From: Ulvibacterium marinum
GTDB taxonomy: Bacteria > Bacteroidota > Bacteroidia > Flavobacteriales > Flavobacteriaceae
Length of the DNA stretch: 64,000 nt
Direction: 5' to 3'
Assembly (NCBI RefSeq): GCF_003626755.1
Contig: NZ_RBCJ01000002.1
Coordinates: 1,116,001-1,180,000, forward strand
In this document: positions 1 through 9,643 of the stretch, piece after piece
Layout of the letters: every line of letters starts with the position of its first letter
How positions within the stretch are numbered: position 1 is the stretch's first letter
Notes under the pieces: generated by a model
Told to the model about the DNA's origin: nothing
What the model saw: the letters and a program-made list of their open reading frames with translations, nothing else
Database searches by the model: none
Translations under genes and position numbers: made by a program

Positions 1-1368
1 GGTGAATGCATTTACTTCATCGCTCCAGGCATTTTCATGGATGTCGTTTTTAATTTCCTGCTCCAATTGTGTCCATTGCTCCAACTTCCGGTTCTTCTTC
101 AGTATACGGGCCACCCTAACGGCCCTATCTATGGCTACCCAGCAAAGAACTTTTGAAAATGTAAAATGTCGGTCTTCGGTACGCAATTCCCAAATACCTT
201 TATCAGGCTCTTTCCAGTGTCTGGAAACGATCCATACAATCCCTTTGGTTATGCCCCACAACTCTTCGCCATTTTCGATGCCCGTGCTGAACTTGGCCAG
301 TTGCGCATGAATGACATCCATTAAAATTCCGTATATATCATTTTGTTTTTGCTCATAGGCCGCATTGCCCACCCGAACTGGTTTGGAGTCTTTGTAACCG
401 CTCAAATGATCTAGTGTTTTTTCCGTCAAGGTTTTCTCCTTGTTGATGCCGTACATAATCTGCAGTTTTTCATCCTTGTCCGGAATCAGGTCGATAATGA
501 ACTGAAGATATCTACGTGCCACATTCTTGTGGCCCAGATCGGCCATAACCTTGATGACCATAGAGGCATCCCTGATCCAACAAAAACGGTAATCCCAATT
601 CCGTACCTCACCAATCGTCTCCGGTAAAGAGGTTGTGGCAGCTGCCAGTACGGCACCGGTCCGATCATAACTTAACAACTTTAACGTTATGGCGCTGCGC
701 ATAATCTGTTTGTTGTATTTGTTATAGGTAGGTGTCCTGTTCGTCCAATTAAGCCAATACACCTTGGTGCGCTCTAAATCCAAGTAGATTTTTCGGGTAC
801 TTGGTAGCAATATCTTTTCATTATACCCTACCAAAAAATAGCCATTCTGTTTTATTTCCAATTCCCTGCCTTCCACAACGGCATTCTTGTTAAAGGAGGT
901 ATACAGGAAAATGGTGTCGAACTTTTCGGTTTGGGTAAGGCTAACCACAAAGTTTTTTTTCACGTACGTCTTGGTCTCTCCGAGGGCATATTCCAACTTG
1001 GGGTTATAGTGCACTCTAAATTTGGGTTTTCCCTTAATATGACGTACATGTCTTGCTAATTCCGGAGGTGCGTGATAACCACCGTTCTCGTTATAATAGC
1101 GTGGCATGAAATCATGAATCTCAAAAGTGTTTTCCCCATCGGAAAATCGGGTAATAAGTACTGCCGTGCTCTTTTTGTAACGCTGCTTTATGGTATATTC
1201 CTTTGCCACACGTATTTCAAAACTGCCGCCGATTTTGTCGTCCAACAACTTGGCGAAAACCGATGAGGAATCAAATTCGGGCAAACAGCACCAATCAACA
1301 GAACCTGTTTTTGAAATTAGGGCAGCACTCCTACAATTTCCTACTATTCCGTAGTCTAAATTATCCAT
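1..1368 (-). CDS. Glycoside hydrolase family 15 protein (glucoamylase/trehalase-like), 3' end missing
   Basis: This frame is open from an ATG at 1368 to the window edge, giving the first 456 residues of a family usually near 600. The N-terminus has the GH15 pattern IVGNCRSAALISKTGSVDWCC. About residue 255 carries EVRNWDYRFCWIRDAS, and CWVAIDRAVRVA lies near the truncated end. Members hydrolyse alpha-glucans or, in some bacteria, trehalose. No signal peptide is visible, so it is probably cytoplasmic. It is divergent from the trehalose-6-phosphate synthase/phosphatase gene across about 100 bp, which makes a role in trehalose or glycogen turnover plausible. The substrate cannot be read from the sequence, and the part expected to hold the catalytic base lies outside the window. 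Confidence 0.88.
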   Translation of the reverse strand, partial: MDNLDYGIVGNCRSAALISKTGSVDWCCLPEFDSSSVFAKLLDDKIGGSFEIRVAKEYTIKQRYKKSTAVLITRFSDGENTFEIHDFMPRYYNENGGYHAPPELARHVRHIKGKPKFRVHYNPKLEYALGETKTYVKKNFVVSLTQTEKFDTIFLYTSFNKNAVVEGRELEIKQNGYFLVGYNEKILLPSTRKIYLDLERTKVYWLNWTNRTPTYNKYNKQIMRSAITLKLLSYDRTGAVLAAATTSLPETIGEVRNWDYRFCWIRDASMVIKVMADLGHKNVARRYLQFIIDLIPDKDEKLQIMYGINKEKTLTEKTLDHLSGYKDSKPVRVGNAAYEQKQNDIYGILMDVIHAQLAKFSTGIENGEELWGITKGIVWIVSRHWKEPDKGIWELRTEDRHFTFSKVLCWVAIDRAVRVARILKKNRKLEQWTQLEQEIKNDIHENAWSDEVNAFT

Positions 1369-1471
1369 TCAATAAAAATGTTGATGTAATCTGGTTTTGA
1401 ATTGTTATTGCCATGCAATTTGACGAAATTTAGAAAAATTAAAAGTAAAACACGCTAAAAACATCCATTTC

Positions 1472-3685
1472 ATGGGCAAAACTATCATAATCTCAAATAG
1501 ACTACCCGTACAATTACAAATTAGCAATGGTGGCATTACGGCCATTCCAAGTGTTGGCGGGTTGGCCACGGGAATGAAATCCGTACATTCTGGTGGGGAT
1601 AGCCTTTGGATTGGCTGGAGCGGACTTACCGATGAGGAAATTCCGGAAGAACTTGCCCCTAAAATTGATGAGGCACTTGCGAAACACGGCTCGTCCAAAG
1701 TAAAATTGACCAAAAACCAAGTAGACGGATTCTATTTCGGTTTTAGCAACCGTACTATCTGGCCTTTATTCCACTATTTTTTGGAATATTCCGAATTTGA
1801 ACTGGACTATTGGAACGTTTACAAAGATGTGAATCAAAAATTTGCTGATACTATTCTGCAAAATGCAAGTGATGAGGATACCATTTGGATACATGATTAT
1901 CAATTGATGCTGGTCCCCCAGATGGTAAGAAATGAGCGGCCGGATATATCCATTGGTTTCTTTCTGCATATCCCTTTCCCTTCGTTTGAAATTTTTAGGA
2001 CATTACCTTGGCGTGAGGAAATTTTAGAGGGTCTTTTGGGTTCTGACCTTATTGGATTTCATACATACGACTATGAACGTCATTTTTTGAGCTCGGTCAG
2101 AAGGTTGCTCGGACTAGAAGTGAGCTTTAATGATATTTATTTAGACAATCGAATTATTAAGGTCGATTCCTTTCCCATGGGCATCGATTATAAAAAATTC
2201 AGCAACGCGGCCCAAGAACATAGCCAAAAAAAGCCGGAGAAACAATCGGATCTGCAACAACGATTGGACAAGCATAAGAAGTCTACTCCCGATGGGAAGT
2301 TTCTTCTGTCCATTGACCGTTTGGATTACTCCAAGGGAATTGCCAAACGCCTGAATGCCTTTGAATATTTTTTGAATAAATATCCTCAATACAAAGAAAA
2401 GGTCCGTCTTATTATTTTGGCGGTTCCTTCCCGATCTAACGTACCTCAATATCAGCTGCTAAAAAAGGAAGTGGATGAACTGGTTGGCCGCATTAATGGG
2501 GAGTTGGCTACTGTGAATTGGACACCGATATGGTACTTTTACCGATCGCTTCCCTTTGATAGTTTAATAGATTTGTATACTTCTTGTGACATCGCTTGGC
2601 TTACCCCCTTGCGGGACGGAATGAATCTGGTGGCCAAGGAATATGTTGCCACAAGGACCGATCAGACCGGAGTGCTTATCCTTAGTGAAATGGCAGGATC
2701 TGCCAATGAAATGAATGAATCCCTATTGATCAACCCTAACAACTTTGAACAAATAGCGGACACGCTGTACACAGCCATCAATATGCCCAAGGAAGAACAA
2801 CAAGCCAGAAATAAAGTGCTTCAAAAACGTTTGGAGCGTTATAATGTAGAAAAATGGGCCAATAGTTTTATGAGCTCGCTACGGGCGCAAAAAAATCTTG
2901 ATGCAGCAAACATTTCCAAGAGAATGACCGACCATCTGCTCAATGGAATTTTAAAGGATTATTCAGTCGCCAAAAAACGACTTTTGTTCCTGGACTATGA
3001 TGGAACCTTGGCGGGATTTCACAACGACCCCCAAAAGGCAAATCCCGATCAGGAGTTATATCAACTTTTAGATCGGATACATGAGCAGGAAGATACCGAA
3101 ATGTATTTGGTCAGCGGTCGTGACAAGGAAACCTTTACCCGTTGGTTCCTTCCCAAAAAATACAATATGATCGTAGAGCATGGGGTTTGGATCTCCAAAG
3201 ACGGGGAACCATTCCGGATGTTAGAAAACGTGAAAAACGATTGGATGGAAAAAATTCGTCCCGTATTGGAATCATTTGTAGACCGCACTCCAGGAAGCTT
3301 TATAGAAGAAAAAAACTATTCCATTGCCTGGCATTACCGAAAAACCGATCCGGACTTTGGAAATCTTAGGGCCACCGAGCTGAATACCGTGCTTACAAGT
3401 CTCATAGGCAATGATGACATTAGTGTACTTAACGGGAATAAGGTCATGGAAGTAAAGAGTAGCAATGTGAACAAAGGAAGGGCCACCGTTCGGGTTTTGG
3501 GTGAGGATGAATACGATTTTGTCTTTGCCATTGGGGATGATTGGACGGATGAATTTATGTTTCAAGAACTCCCCAAAAGCACCATTACCGTAAAGGTGGG
3601 GCAACAAAAAACACAGGCTCGGTTTTTTGTAGAGAACACTAAAAAAGTACGGGAACTCTTAAGTAGGTTTGCAATTAAAAAGTAG
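1472..3685 (+). CDS. Bifunctional trehalose-6-phosphate synthase/phosphatase (OtsA-OtsB fusion)
   Basis: The protein has 737 residues and two domains. Residues 1 to about 470 form a GT20 trehalose-6-phosphate synthase with NRLPVQ at the N-terminus, HDYQLMLVPQMVR, DRLDYSKGI and LRDGMNLVAKEYV. Residues from about 500 form an HAD-type trehalose-6-phosphatase with LDYDGTLAGF near residue 508 and GDDWTDEFMF near the C-terminus. Together they would make trehalose from a nucleotide-sugar glucose donor and glucose-6-phosphate in the cytoplasm, for osmotic or desiccation protection. ATG 1472 fits the first GT20 motif directly. The divergent GH15 gene suggests linked synthesis and turnover. Both catalytic halves look intact. 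Confidence 0.96.
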   Translation: MGKTIIISNRLPVQLQISNGGITAIPSVGGLATGMKSVHSGGDSLWIGWSGLTDEEIPEELAPKIDEALAKHGSSKVKLTKNQVDGFYFGFSNRTIWPLFHYFLEYSEFELDYWNVYKDVNQKFADTILQNASDEDTIWIHDYQLMLVPQMVRNERPDISIGFFLHIPFPSFEIFRTLPWREEILEGLLGSDLIGFHTYDYERHFLSSVRRLLGLEVSFNDIYLDNRIIKVDSFPMGIDYKKFSNAAQEHSQKKPEKQSDLQQRLDKHKKSTPDGKFLLSIDRLDYSKGIAKRLNAFEYFLNKYPQYKEKVRLIILAVPSRSNVPQYQLLKKEVDELVGRINGELATVNWTPIWYFYRSLPFDSLIDLYTSCDIAWLTPLRDGMNLVAKEYVATRTDQTGVLILSEMAGSANEMNESLLINPNNFEQIADTLYTAINMPKEEQQARNKVLQKRLERYNVEKWANSFMSSLRAQKNLDAANISKRMTDHLLNGILKDYSVAKKRLLFLDYDGTLAGFHNDPQKANPDQELYQLLDRIHEQEDTEMYLVSGRDKETFTRWFLPKKYNMIVEHGVWISKDGEPFRMLENVKNDWMEKIRPVLESFVDRTPGSFIEEKNYSIAWHYRKTDPDFGNLRATELNTVLTSLIGNDDISVLNGNKVMEVKSSNVNKGRATVRVLGEDEYDFVFAIGDDWTDEFMFQELPKSTITVKVGQQKTQARFFVENTKKVRELLSRFAIKK

Positions 3686-3842
3686 GTCGAAAACCAAATC
3701 TTATAGGCCCAGGTTGTAATGGCTCATATTTTGGATTTAACGTTTCCAAAAGAAATGAAAGAGAGAGCTGGGTTTTCACATCAAATGATACGATAAATTC
3801 CAATACATTTGGAGTTCTGTTTTTTAATACTCAAGATATATT

Positions 3843-5465
3843 ATGAAAAATAGACTTTTCCAGACAGTTCTAATTGCATTAACATCATTGGCAACCTTTG
3901 GTCAAAATTTTACCGAACAAGATACGTTGCGTGGCAGTATTACTCCAGAACGTGCTTGGTGGGACCTCAACTATTACCATTTGGATGTTGAAGTACAACC
4001 GGACCACAAATATATCTCTGGCAGCAATACCATTCGTTACAAGGTTTTGGAGCCCAAACAAACCCTACAGGTAGACCTACAACCGCCGCTCCACATTGAA
4101 AAAGTTACCCAGGACGGAAAAGAACTAAAAGTAGAATCCAACGGCAACGCTCATTTTGTACAGCTTGTAAAATCCCAGCAACCCGGTGATTTTAATGAAA
4201 TTATAGTGCATTATTCAGGCTATCCCAAAGAAGCGGTCAATGCGCCTTGGGATGGCGGTTTTTCCTGGAAAAAGGATAGTATAGGCAAGCATTTTATTGC
4301 CACCTCCAATCAAGGTCTGGGGGCTAGCGTTTGGTGGCCCAACAAAGACCATATGTACGATGAAGTGGACAGTATGTCTATTAGCATTACCGTTCCCAAA
4401 AACCTTATGGACGTCTCCAATGGAAGGCTACTTAAAATTGAGGAGGATGAAAGAACAAAAACCTATCATTGGTTTGTAGCCAGCCCCATTAATAATTATG
4501 GAGTGAACATAAACATTGCCGATTACAAACATTTTGGAACTACATATCAAGGAGAGGCCGGGCCGTTGACCTTGGATTACTATGTACTACCACAAAACTT
4601 TGACAAGGCACAAAAACAATTCCAGCAGGCTCCCCAGATGCTGAAAGCTTTTGAGCATTGGTTTGGCCCATATCCTTTTTATAAGGATGGGTTTAAACTG
4701 GTAGAGGTCCCCTATTTGGGTATGGAACATCAAAGTTCTGTGACGTATGGGAACAAATATCAAAATGGATATTTGGGGAACGATCTTTCAGGGACAGGCT
4801 GGGGATTAAAGTTCGATTTTATCATTATACATGAAGCAGGACACGAATGGTTTGCCAACAACATCACCTACAAGGATATTGCGGATATGTGGATACATGA
4901 AGGTTTTACAGCCTATTCCGAGAACTTGTTCCTCGATTATTATCATGGTAAAAAGGCTTCTGCCGATTATGTAATCGGTACCCGTTCCAACATTAAAAAT
5001 GACCGTCCTATTATCGGGAGGTACGATGTAAACCATGAAGGCAGCGCGGATATGTACTACAAAGGGGCCAATATGTTGCATACGCTTCGGCAACTTGTGG
5101 AAGATGACGATACATGGCGGAAAACTCTTCGTGGGCTAAACAGAGACTTTTATCATCAGACAGTCACCACGAAGCAAATTGAGGATTATCTAAGCGAAAA
5201 AACGGAGAAAGACCTGTCCGCCTTTTTTGATCAATATCTACGATCCACCATGATTCCAAAATTGGAATATACCATAGAAGGGAATACCCTTAACTATAGA
5301 TATACCGATATTGTAGAAAGCTTTGATATGCCTGTTCGAATCTTTGTTGAAGACCAATCTCATTGGCTTTTTCCGAACCAAGATTGGAAAATGGAGGATT
5401 TTGAAGGGGATTTATCGACTCTTGTAATCGACCGAAATTTTTATGTAAGGTCAGAGAGAAAGTAA
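3843..5465 (+). CDS. Exported M1-family zinc metallopeptidase
   Basis: The protein has 540 residues and an N-terminal signal peptide ending ATFGQ. The zinc site is HEAGH at residues 330-334 with the third ligand E353 in WIHEGFTAYSE, which is the HExxH-X18-E spacing of M1 (gluzincin) aminopeptidases. The upstream substrate-binding motif reads GMEHQSS where classical members have GAMEN. It probably trims peptides in the periplasm or outside the cell. It is shorter than typical aminopeptidase N and lacks the long C-terminal helical domain. A strong inverted repeat follows the stop at 5466-5504. The gene stands alone between the trehalose gene and a convergent lipoprotein gene. Confidence 0.92.
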   Translation: MKNRLFQTVLIALTSLATFGQNFTEQDTLRGSITPERAWWDLNYYHLDVEVQPDHKYISGSNTIRYKVLEPKQTLQVDLQPPLHIEKVTQDGKELKVESNGNAHFVQLVKSQQPGDFNEIIVHYSGYPKEAVNAPWDGGFSWKKDSIGKHFIATSNQGLGASVWWPNKDHMYDEVDSMSISITVPKNLMDVSNGRLLKIEEDERTKTYHWFVASPINNYGVNINIADYKHFGTTYQGEAGPLTLDYYVLPQNFDKAQKQFQQAPQMLKAFEHWFGPYPFYKDGFKLVEVPYLGMEHQSSVTYGNKYQNGYLGNDLSGTGWGLKFDFIIIHEAGHEWFANNITYKDIADMWIHEGFTAYSENLFLDYYHGKKASADYVIGTRSNIKNDRPIIGRYDVNHEGSADMYYKGANMLHTLRQLVEDDDTWRKTLRGLNRDFYHQTVTTKQIEDYLSEKTEKDLSAFFDQYLRSTMIPKLEYTIEGNTLNYRYTDIVESFDMPVRIFVEDQSHWLFPNQDWKMEDFEGDLSTLVIDRNFYVRSERK

Positions 5466-5515
5466 ATGGGTTTTAGCAAGATTGAAAATCCTACTAAAAC
5501 CCATAATTTATTTCC
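5466..5515. terminator. Bidirectional intrinsic terminator between convergent genes
   Basis: A perfect 11-bp inverted repeat (atgggttttag at 5466-5476, ctaaaacccat at 5494-5504) is followed by an AT-rich tract. It lies in the 56-bp gap between the M1 peptidase stop and the stop of the convergent ThuA-dehydrogenase gene, so it can serve both. Confidence 0.7.
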
Positions 5516-5521
5516 TTAAAA

Positions 5522-8500
5522 TCAAGGTGTTCCGCTACCAAAAGTTACATTCATTAAAGCCACAGGTGCCACACCGCGATCTTTACCATTGGGTTTATAA
5601 ATGAAGTATATTTCCTCGGCCTTAACGTCCACAGTTGAATTAAGGGCAATAGGTACCATTCCTCCGGGTTGTCCGGCAACCGGTGCAGGCATGCTGCCCT
5701 TGCCTAAAAGTTTACCCTCCGGGGTGTTTAAACGAAGTTCAAAATCGAGTCCGGTTTTAGGTGGTTCTTGCCATCCAGCCATTAGGTTGGCGGAACGAAC
5801 TCCCTTCAAATCAATATCCTTAAGGACAAACCATCCTTCCCCTTCCGGTAAGATGAGCATATCCATCCCGTTAAAGGCAATCGGTGTAAAACCATCAGAT
5901 TTGATCTTATCCGAAAAAGGAACCGTACTTCCCTGTAAAGCTACCGACTTTACACCGGTAAGAGGAATAGTCCCATCCGCTCCGTTGTCCGTATAACTCG
6001 CGGTCAAGACCATTACATTCGCCCCTTTGGTGGGTTTGGGGTTTAGCATTCCTGAAATGGGAAGGGACTGCTCCTCGGCCTCGTTTGCCGCCAAGGACAT
6101 GATGTATTCCGTAATCTGACGGGCCTCGCTTTTTGTAACATTGGGGTGCGCAGGCATAACTACCTCTCCCCAAACACCGCCACCACCGGTAATGATTTTA
6201 TTTTGCAAATAGGACATGGCATTGGGATCTTTTAGATATTTCTTCGCCACATCCGTATAATTTGGGCCTATGGAAGCTTCGGCCTCTTTGTGGCACGTCT
6301 TACAATCCATACCTTGGGTCAGTGCTTTACCAGTGACCGCTGCTGAAACTTGCTGGTGCCCCAAGGACATATTCACCTCATCCAAACTTTCCATATAATC
6401 CACCGAGACAAATATATTGGACTCGTCGATAGGATCTCCATCCGCATCGTTTACGGATACTTCATAACTTACAGGAACGCCTTGAAGGAAAAATGAGGAA
6501 TTGCCTCCCTTGAGATCAATAGCAACCTCCGGTCTGGAATTTCCAGCCACAACAGAGACTACTTCACTTTTAGCAGATTCTCCTTTATCATCCTTAACCT
6601 CAACCGACACTTTATATTCCCCTGCTTCGGAATAGGTATGGCTTATTTGGGGTTCCTGTTTTTCCATTTGTTCACCATTGCCCAAATCCCAGATATAGGT
6701 AACCGAATTATTTTCACGATCACGGGCTTCTACCTTAGCATTTATACTAAGCGGTAATTTTCCCGATGTATGGTCCACAATGAGGTTGTCAATAAGTGGT
6801 GGACGATTTCCACCATTGTACTCTATATAACTCAACCCAGAATCCTCATTCTGACGAAACCATCCACTACCATATTCCAGTAAATACATCCTTCCGTCCG
6901 GACCCATTTCAACGTCGATCAAGTTGTTCACTTCAATATCCGAGGCAAAAGGCTCCATTTTATTAAAAGTGCCGTCTTCAAAAAGTGTAACGGCCTTCAT
7001 CCATCCCCGCATCCAATCGTAAATAATCACTTTACCATCATAATACTTGGGGAGTCCTCCGCCGTTGGGATACATATCCGAATAATAGGTAGGACCTGCC
7101 ATAGCGTTTCTACCGCCGGTACCTACTTGTGGAAAATCATTAGTATCCACATATGGATAGAATACATAAGCCGGTTGAGCTGGCGGCAATTCACGCAAAC
7201 CTGTATTGTTCTTGGAGTCGTTAATAGGTTTTTCAGGATCAAAAGTTATTCCACTTTCCCCGGTTTCATAGTCATAGTCCACATAGGGTTTGTTGTCCGC
7301 AATGAACAAGGGCCATCCAAAATTCCCTGCTTTCCGGGCTTGGTTCATTTCATCATATCCCCTATGCCCACGGGTCTCCAAACTGTCTGCCCTTGCATCC
7401 GGGCCCACATCGCCCCAATACAAATAACCATTTTTCTTATCCACTGAAATCCGGTACGGATTTCGATGGCCCATGGTATAAATTTCGGGGCGAGTTTTTT
7501 CCATCCCGACCGGAAAAAGGTTTCCTTCCGGAATGTCATAGCTACCATCTTCGTTGACCTTGATCCGTAAAATTTTCCCACGTAGGTCATTAGTGTTTCC
7601 AGAAGAGCGGCGCGCGTCGTATTGTTGATGTCCGGAAATATCATTTAATGGTGCATACCCACTATTTACATATTTCACATCTTTTTCATTGAAAGGGGTG
7701 GAATTGTCGCCTGTGGAAAGATAAAGCAGCCCATTTCCATCGAAGGCAATAGATCCCCCGGTATGGCAGCATATTTCCCGTTGACTTCCCACATCCAGTA
7801 TTTTTTGTTCCGATGCCAGGTCAAAAACCCCGTCCTTGTATTTAAATCGGGACAGTCTATTTACGGACTCGTTACCTGTTGGGGCATAGAAAACATAAAT
7901 CCAGTTATTCTCTGCATAGTTGGGGTCCTTTTGTAATCCCATGAGGCCTTCTTCAGCATTTACCCCAGGCGTGTTCAAGGTCTTATGATATACATCCAAC
8001 TTCGCTACTTCCTTAAGCTCTTTTGAAGCATCGCTATACAGTAGTATTTCTCCTCTTCGCTGTCCAATTAACACATCATGGTTCGGAAGGATGGCCATTT
8101 CCGTGGGTTCAAAGAACTCCCCTACTGTCAAGGGAACCTTTGAGAAACGATCGATATCCGGTGGGATTTGTGTAGTCGCCCTGTTATAATCCAATTGTAA
8201 ATTGTCGCCAATCGCATATTGAATACCGCCTAAAAGATGTTGCAGGAACTTTTCCTCGGAATAGCTTTCCTCCGTATGCCCTGCTCCTGTATAGAATGCA
8301 CGGCCACCATCAAATTCATGATACCAAGCAATAGGATGAAAGTCGCCATTAGTACCCCCCTCATAGGTTGATTCGTCCAAGGTCATAAGGATATTGATAT
8401 CCGGATTTATCTTTTTGTAGTTATACAGTTCGTCCGTTCTATGCCAGATGGAATCCGTAAAATGTTTAGTGGCAATAAAGTTTCTATCCTTTATAATAAA

Positions 8501-8935
8501 ATCGGCCTCTGGTGTGCCCGATGGGTGACTTTGGAAATAAGCCCCGACCAATTTGTTGTACCAACCCCAATCATACTCGGTATCAGCAGCGGCATGTACT
8601 CCAACAAAGCCACCACCAGCTTGGATATAGCGTTCAAACGCGGCTTCTTGTTTATGGTCTAGAATATTGCCTGTAGTGCTTAAAAAAACTATAGTTGAGT
8701 ATTGCTCCAGGTTTTCATCCGTGAACAAATCGGCATTTTTCGTAGTGTCGACGGCAAAGCCATTCTCTTCGCCTAGTTTTTGGATGGCTGCCATCCCGGC
8801 CGGAATAGAGGAATGCTTAAAGCCCATAGTCTTGGAAAATACAAGAATTTTTGGCTCTCCTTTCCGCTTGTTTCCACATCCCATAATCATAAGCCCCATT
8901 AGTGCCAACACGGCCAAAAAAGAAATTTTCTTCAT
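5522..8935 (-). CDS. ThuA / glucose-sorbosone dehydrogenase / PKD / cytochrome c multidomain lipoprotein
   Basis: The protein has 1137 residues and a lipobox ending at C20 (LMIMGC). Domains in order: ThuA-like (about 30-245), a six-bladed PQQ-type glucose/sorbosone dehydrogenase propeller (about 255-690), a PKD domain (about 705-790, ending in HTYSEAGEYKVSVEV), a cytochrome c domain with CKTCH near residue 875, and a C-terminal beta-sandwich resembling CBM6-type sugar-binding modules. It probably oxidises a sugar or glycoside in the periplasm and passes electrons to its own haem. ThuA domains are associated with 3-keto sugar handling in trehalose use by rhizobia. The substrate is unknown. The gene faces the M1 peptidase and is divergent from a YdeI gene. 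Confidence 0.9.
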   Translation of the reverse strand: MKKISFLAVLALMGLMIMGCGNKRKGEPKILVFSKTMGFKHSSIPAGMAAIQKLGEENGFAVDTTKNADLFTDENLEQYSTIVFLSTTGNILDHKQEAAFERYIQAGGGFVGVHAAADTEYDWGWYNKLVGAYFQSHPSGTPEADFIIKDRNFIATKHFTDSIWHRTDELYNYKKINPDINILMTLDESTYEGGTNGDFHPIAWYHEFDGGRAFYTGAGHTEESYSEEKFLQHLLGGIQYAIGDNLQLDYNRATTQIPPDIDRFSKVPLTVGEFFEPTEMAILPNHDVLIGQRRGEILLYSDASKELKEVAKLDVYHKTLNTPGVNAEEGLMGLQKDPNYAENNWIYVFYAPTGNESVNRLSRFKYKDGVFDLASEQKILDVGSQREICCHTGGSIAFDGNGLLYLSTGDNSTPFNEKDVKYVNSGYAPLNDISGHQQYDARRSSGNTNDLRGKILRIKVNEDGSYDIPEGNLFPVGMEKTRPEIYTMGHRNPYRISVDKKNGYLYWGDVGPDARADSLETRGHRGYDEMNQARKAGNFGWPLFIADNKPYVDYDYETGESGITFDPEKPINDSKNNTGLRELPPAQPAYVFYPYVDTNDFPQVGTGGRNAMAGPTYYSDMYPNGGGLPKYYDGKVIIYDWMRGWMKAVTLFEDGTFNKMEPFASDIEVNNLIDVEMGPDGRMYLLEYGSGWFRQNEDSGLSYIEYNGGNRPPLIDNLIVDHTSGKLPLSINAKVEARDRENNSVTYIWDLGNGEQMEKQEPQISHTYSEAGEYKVSVEVKDDKGESAKSEVVSVVAGNSRPEVAIDLKGGNSSFFLQGVPVSYEVSVNDADGDPIDESNIFVSVDYMESLDEVNMSLGHQQVSAAVTGKALTQGMDCKTCHKEAEASIGPNYTDVAKKYLKDPNAMSYLQNKIITGGGGVWGEVVMPAHPNVTKSEARQITEYIMSLAANEAEEQSLPISGMLNPKPTKGANVMVLTASYTDNGADGTIPLTGVKSVALQGSTVPFSDKIKSDGFTPIAFNGMDMLILPEGEGWFVLKDIDLKGVRSANLMAGWQEPPKTGLDFELRLNTPEGKLLGKGSMPAPVAGQPGGMVPIALNSTVDVKAEEIYFIYKPNGKDRGVAPVALMNVTFGSGTP

Positions 8936-8970
8936 CGTAACGTAAATTCGTTTAGGTTTTTTACAATTTC

Positions 8971-9002
8971 TAAAAATACGTATTACGGATTCGATTTACC
9001 AA
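8971..9002 (-). promoter_or_regulatory. Candidate Bacteroidota-type promoter for the ThuA-dehydrogenase gene
   Basis: On the minus strand TTG (9002-9000) is followed after 21 nt by TATTTTTA (8978-8971), resembling the Bacteroidota pattern TTG-N19to23-TAnnTTTG. It ends 35 nt before the start codon at 8935. AT-rich DNA gives such matches by chance. Confidence 0.3.
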
Positions 9003-9058
9003 ATTGATAAAGGATAATGTAGTATTTTTAAGAAAAATGATGCAGTTGGATAAAAATC

Positions 9059-9643
9059 ATGAAAGATATTCAAGAACATTATTTTAGAAACGATACCGAA
9101 TGGCGGAATTGGTTGCATAAAAATCACTTAAACTCGAGTGGTGTCCACTTGATTTTCTATGCCGTGGCCCATGAAAAAGATAGTATGCGATGGGAGGAGG
9201 CAGTACGGGTTGCCTTATGCTATGGATGGATAGATAGTACCGTAAAGAGTTTAGGAAACGGCAAACGGCGACAATATTTTTGTTCCAGAAAACCCAAAAG
9301 TGTTTGGAGTAAAATCAATAAAGGTCATATAGAAGAGCTAATTGAAAATGGATCAATGCATGAGAGTGGGTTAAAAAAAATTGAAGCTGCCAAAGAAGAC
9401 GGTTCATGGACTGCCCTAGACGATGTGGAAAACGAGGTAGTGCCCCCAGGTTTGCAAAAGGCCTTCAATAAAAATAAAAAGGCTTTTGAGAATTATCAAA
9501 ACTTTACCCGCGGGCAGCGAAAAAGCTATCTGTATTGGCTCAACCAGGCGAAAAGGGAAGAGACGCGAAAAATACGGATAGTGGAAATTGTAAGACTATG
9601 CAGAGCGAATATAAAATCAAGAAATCAAAATTCAAGGTCATGA
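9059..9643 (+). CDS. YdeI/OmpD-associated family protein
   Basis: The protein has 194 residues and no signal peptide. The pattern FRNDTEWRNWL, then WEEAVRVALCYGWIDS, RKPKSVWSKIN and a basic C-terminal helix with YWLNQAKREETR is typical of the YdeI/OmdA family, linked to stress and antimicrobial-peptide resistance. The biochemical role is not established. Its TGA overlaps the ATG of the next gene in ATGA at 9640-9643, so the two are probably translationally coupled. A second, more distant family member with a DUF1905-type N-terminus lies at 39886-40371. Confidence 0.88.
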   Translation: MKDIQEHYFRNDTEWRNWLHKNHLNSSGVHLIFYAVAHEKDSMRWEEAVRVALCYGWIDSTVKSLGNGKRRQYFCSRKPKSVWSKINKGHIEELIENGSMHESGLKKIEAAKEDGSWTALDDVENEVVPPGLQKAFNKNKKAFENYQNFTRGQRKSYLYWLNQAKREETRKIRIVEIVRLCRANIKSRNQNSRS

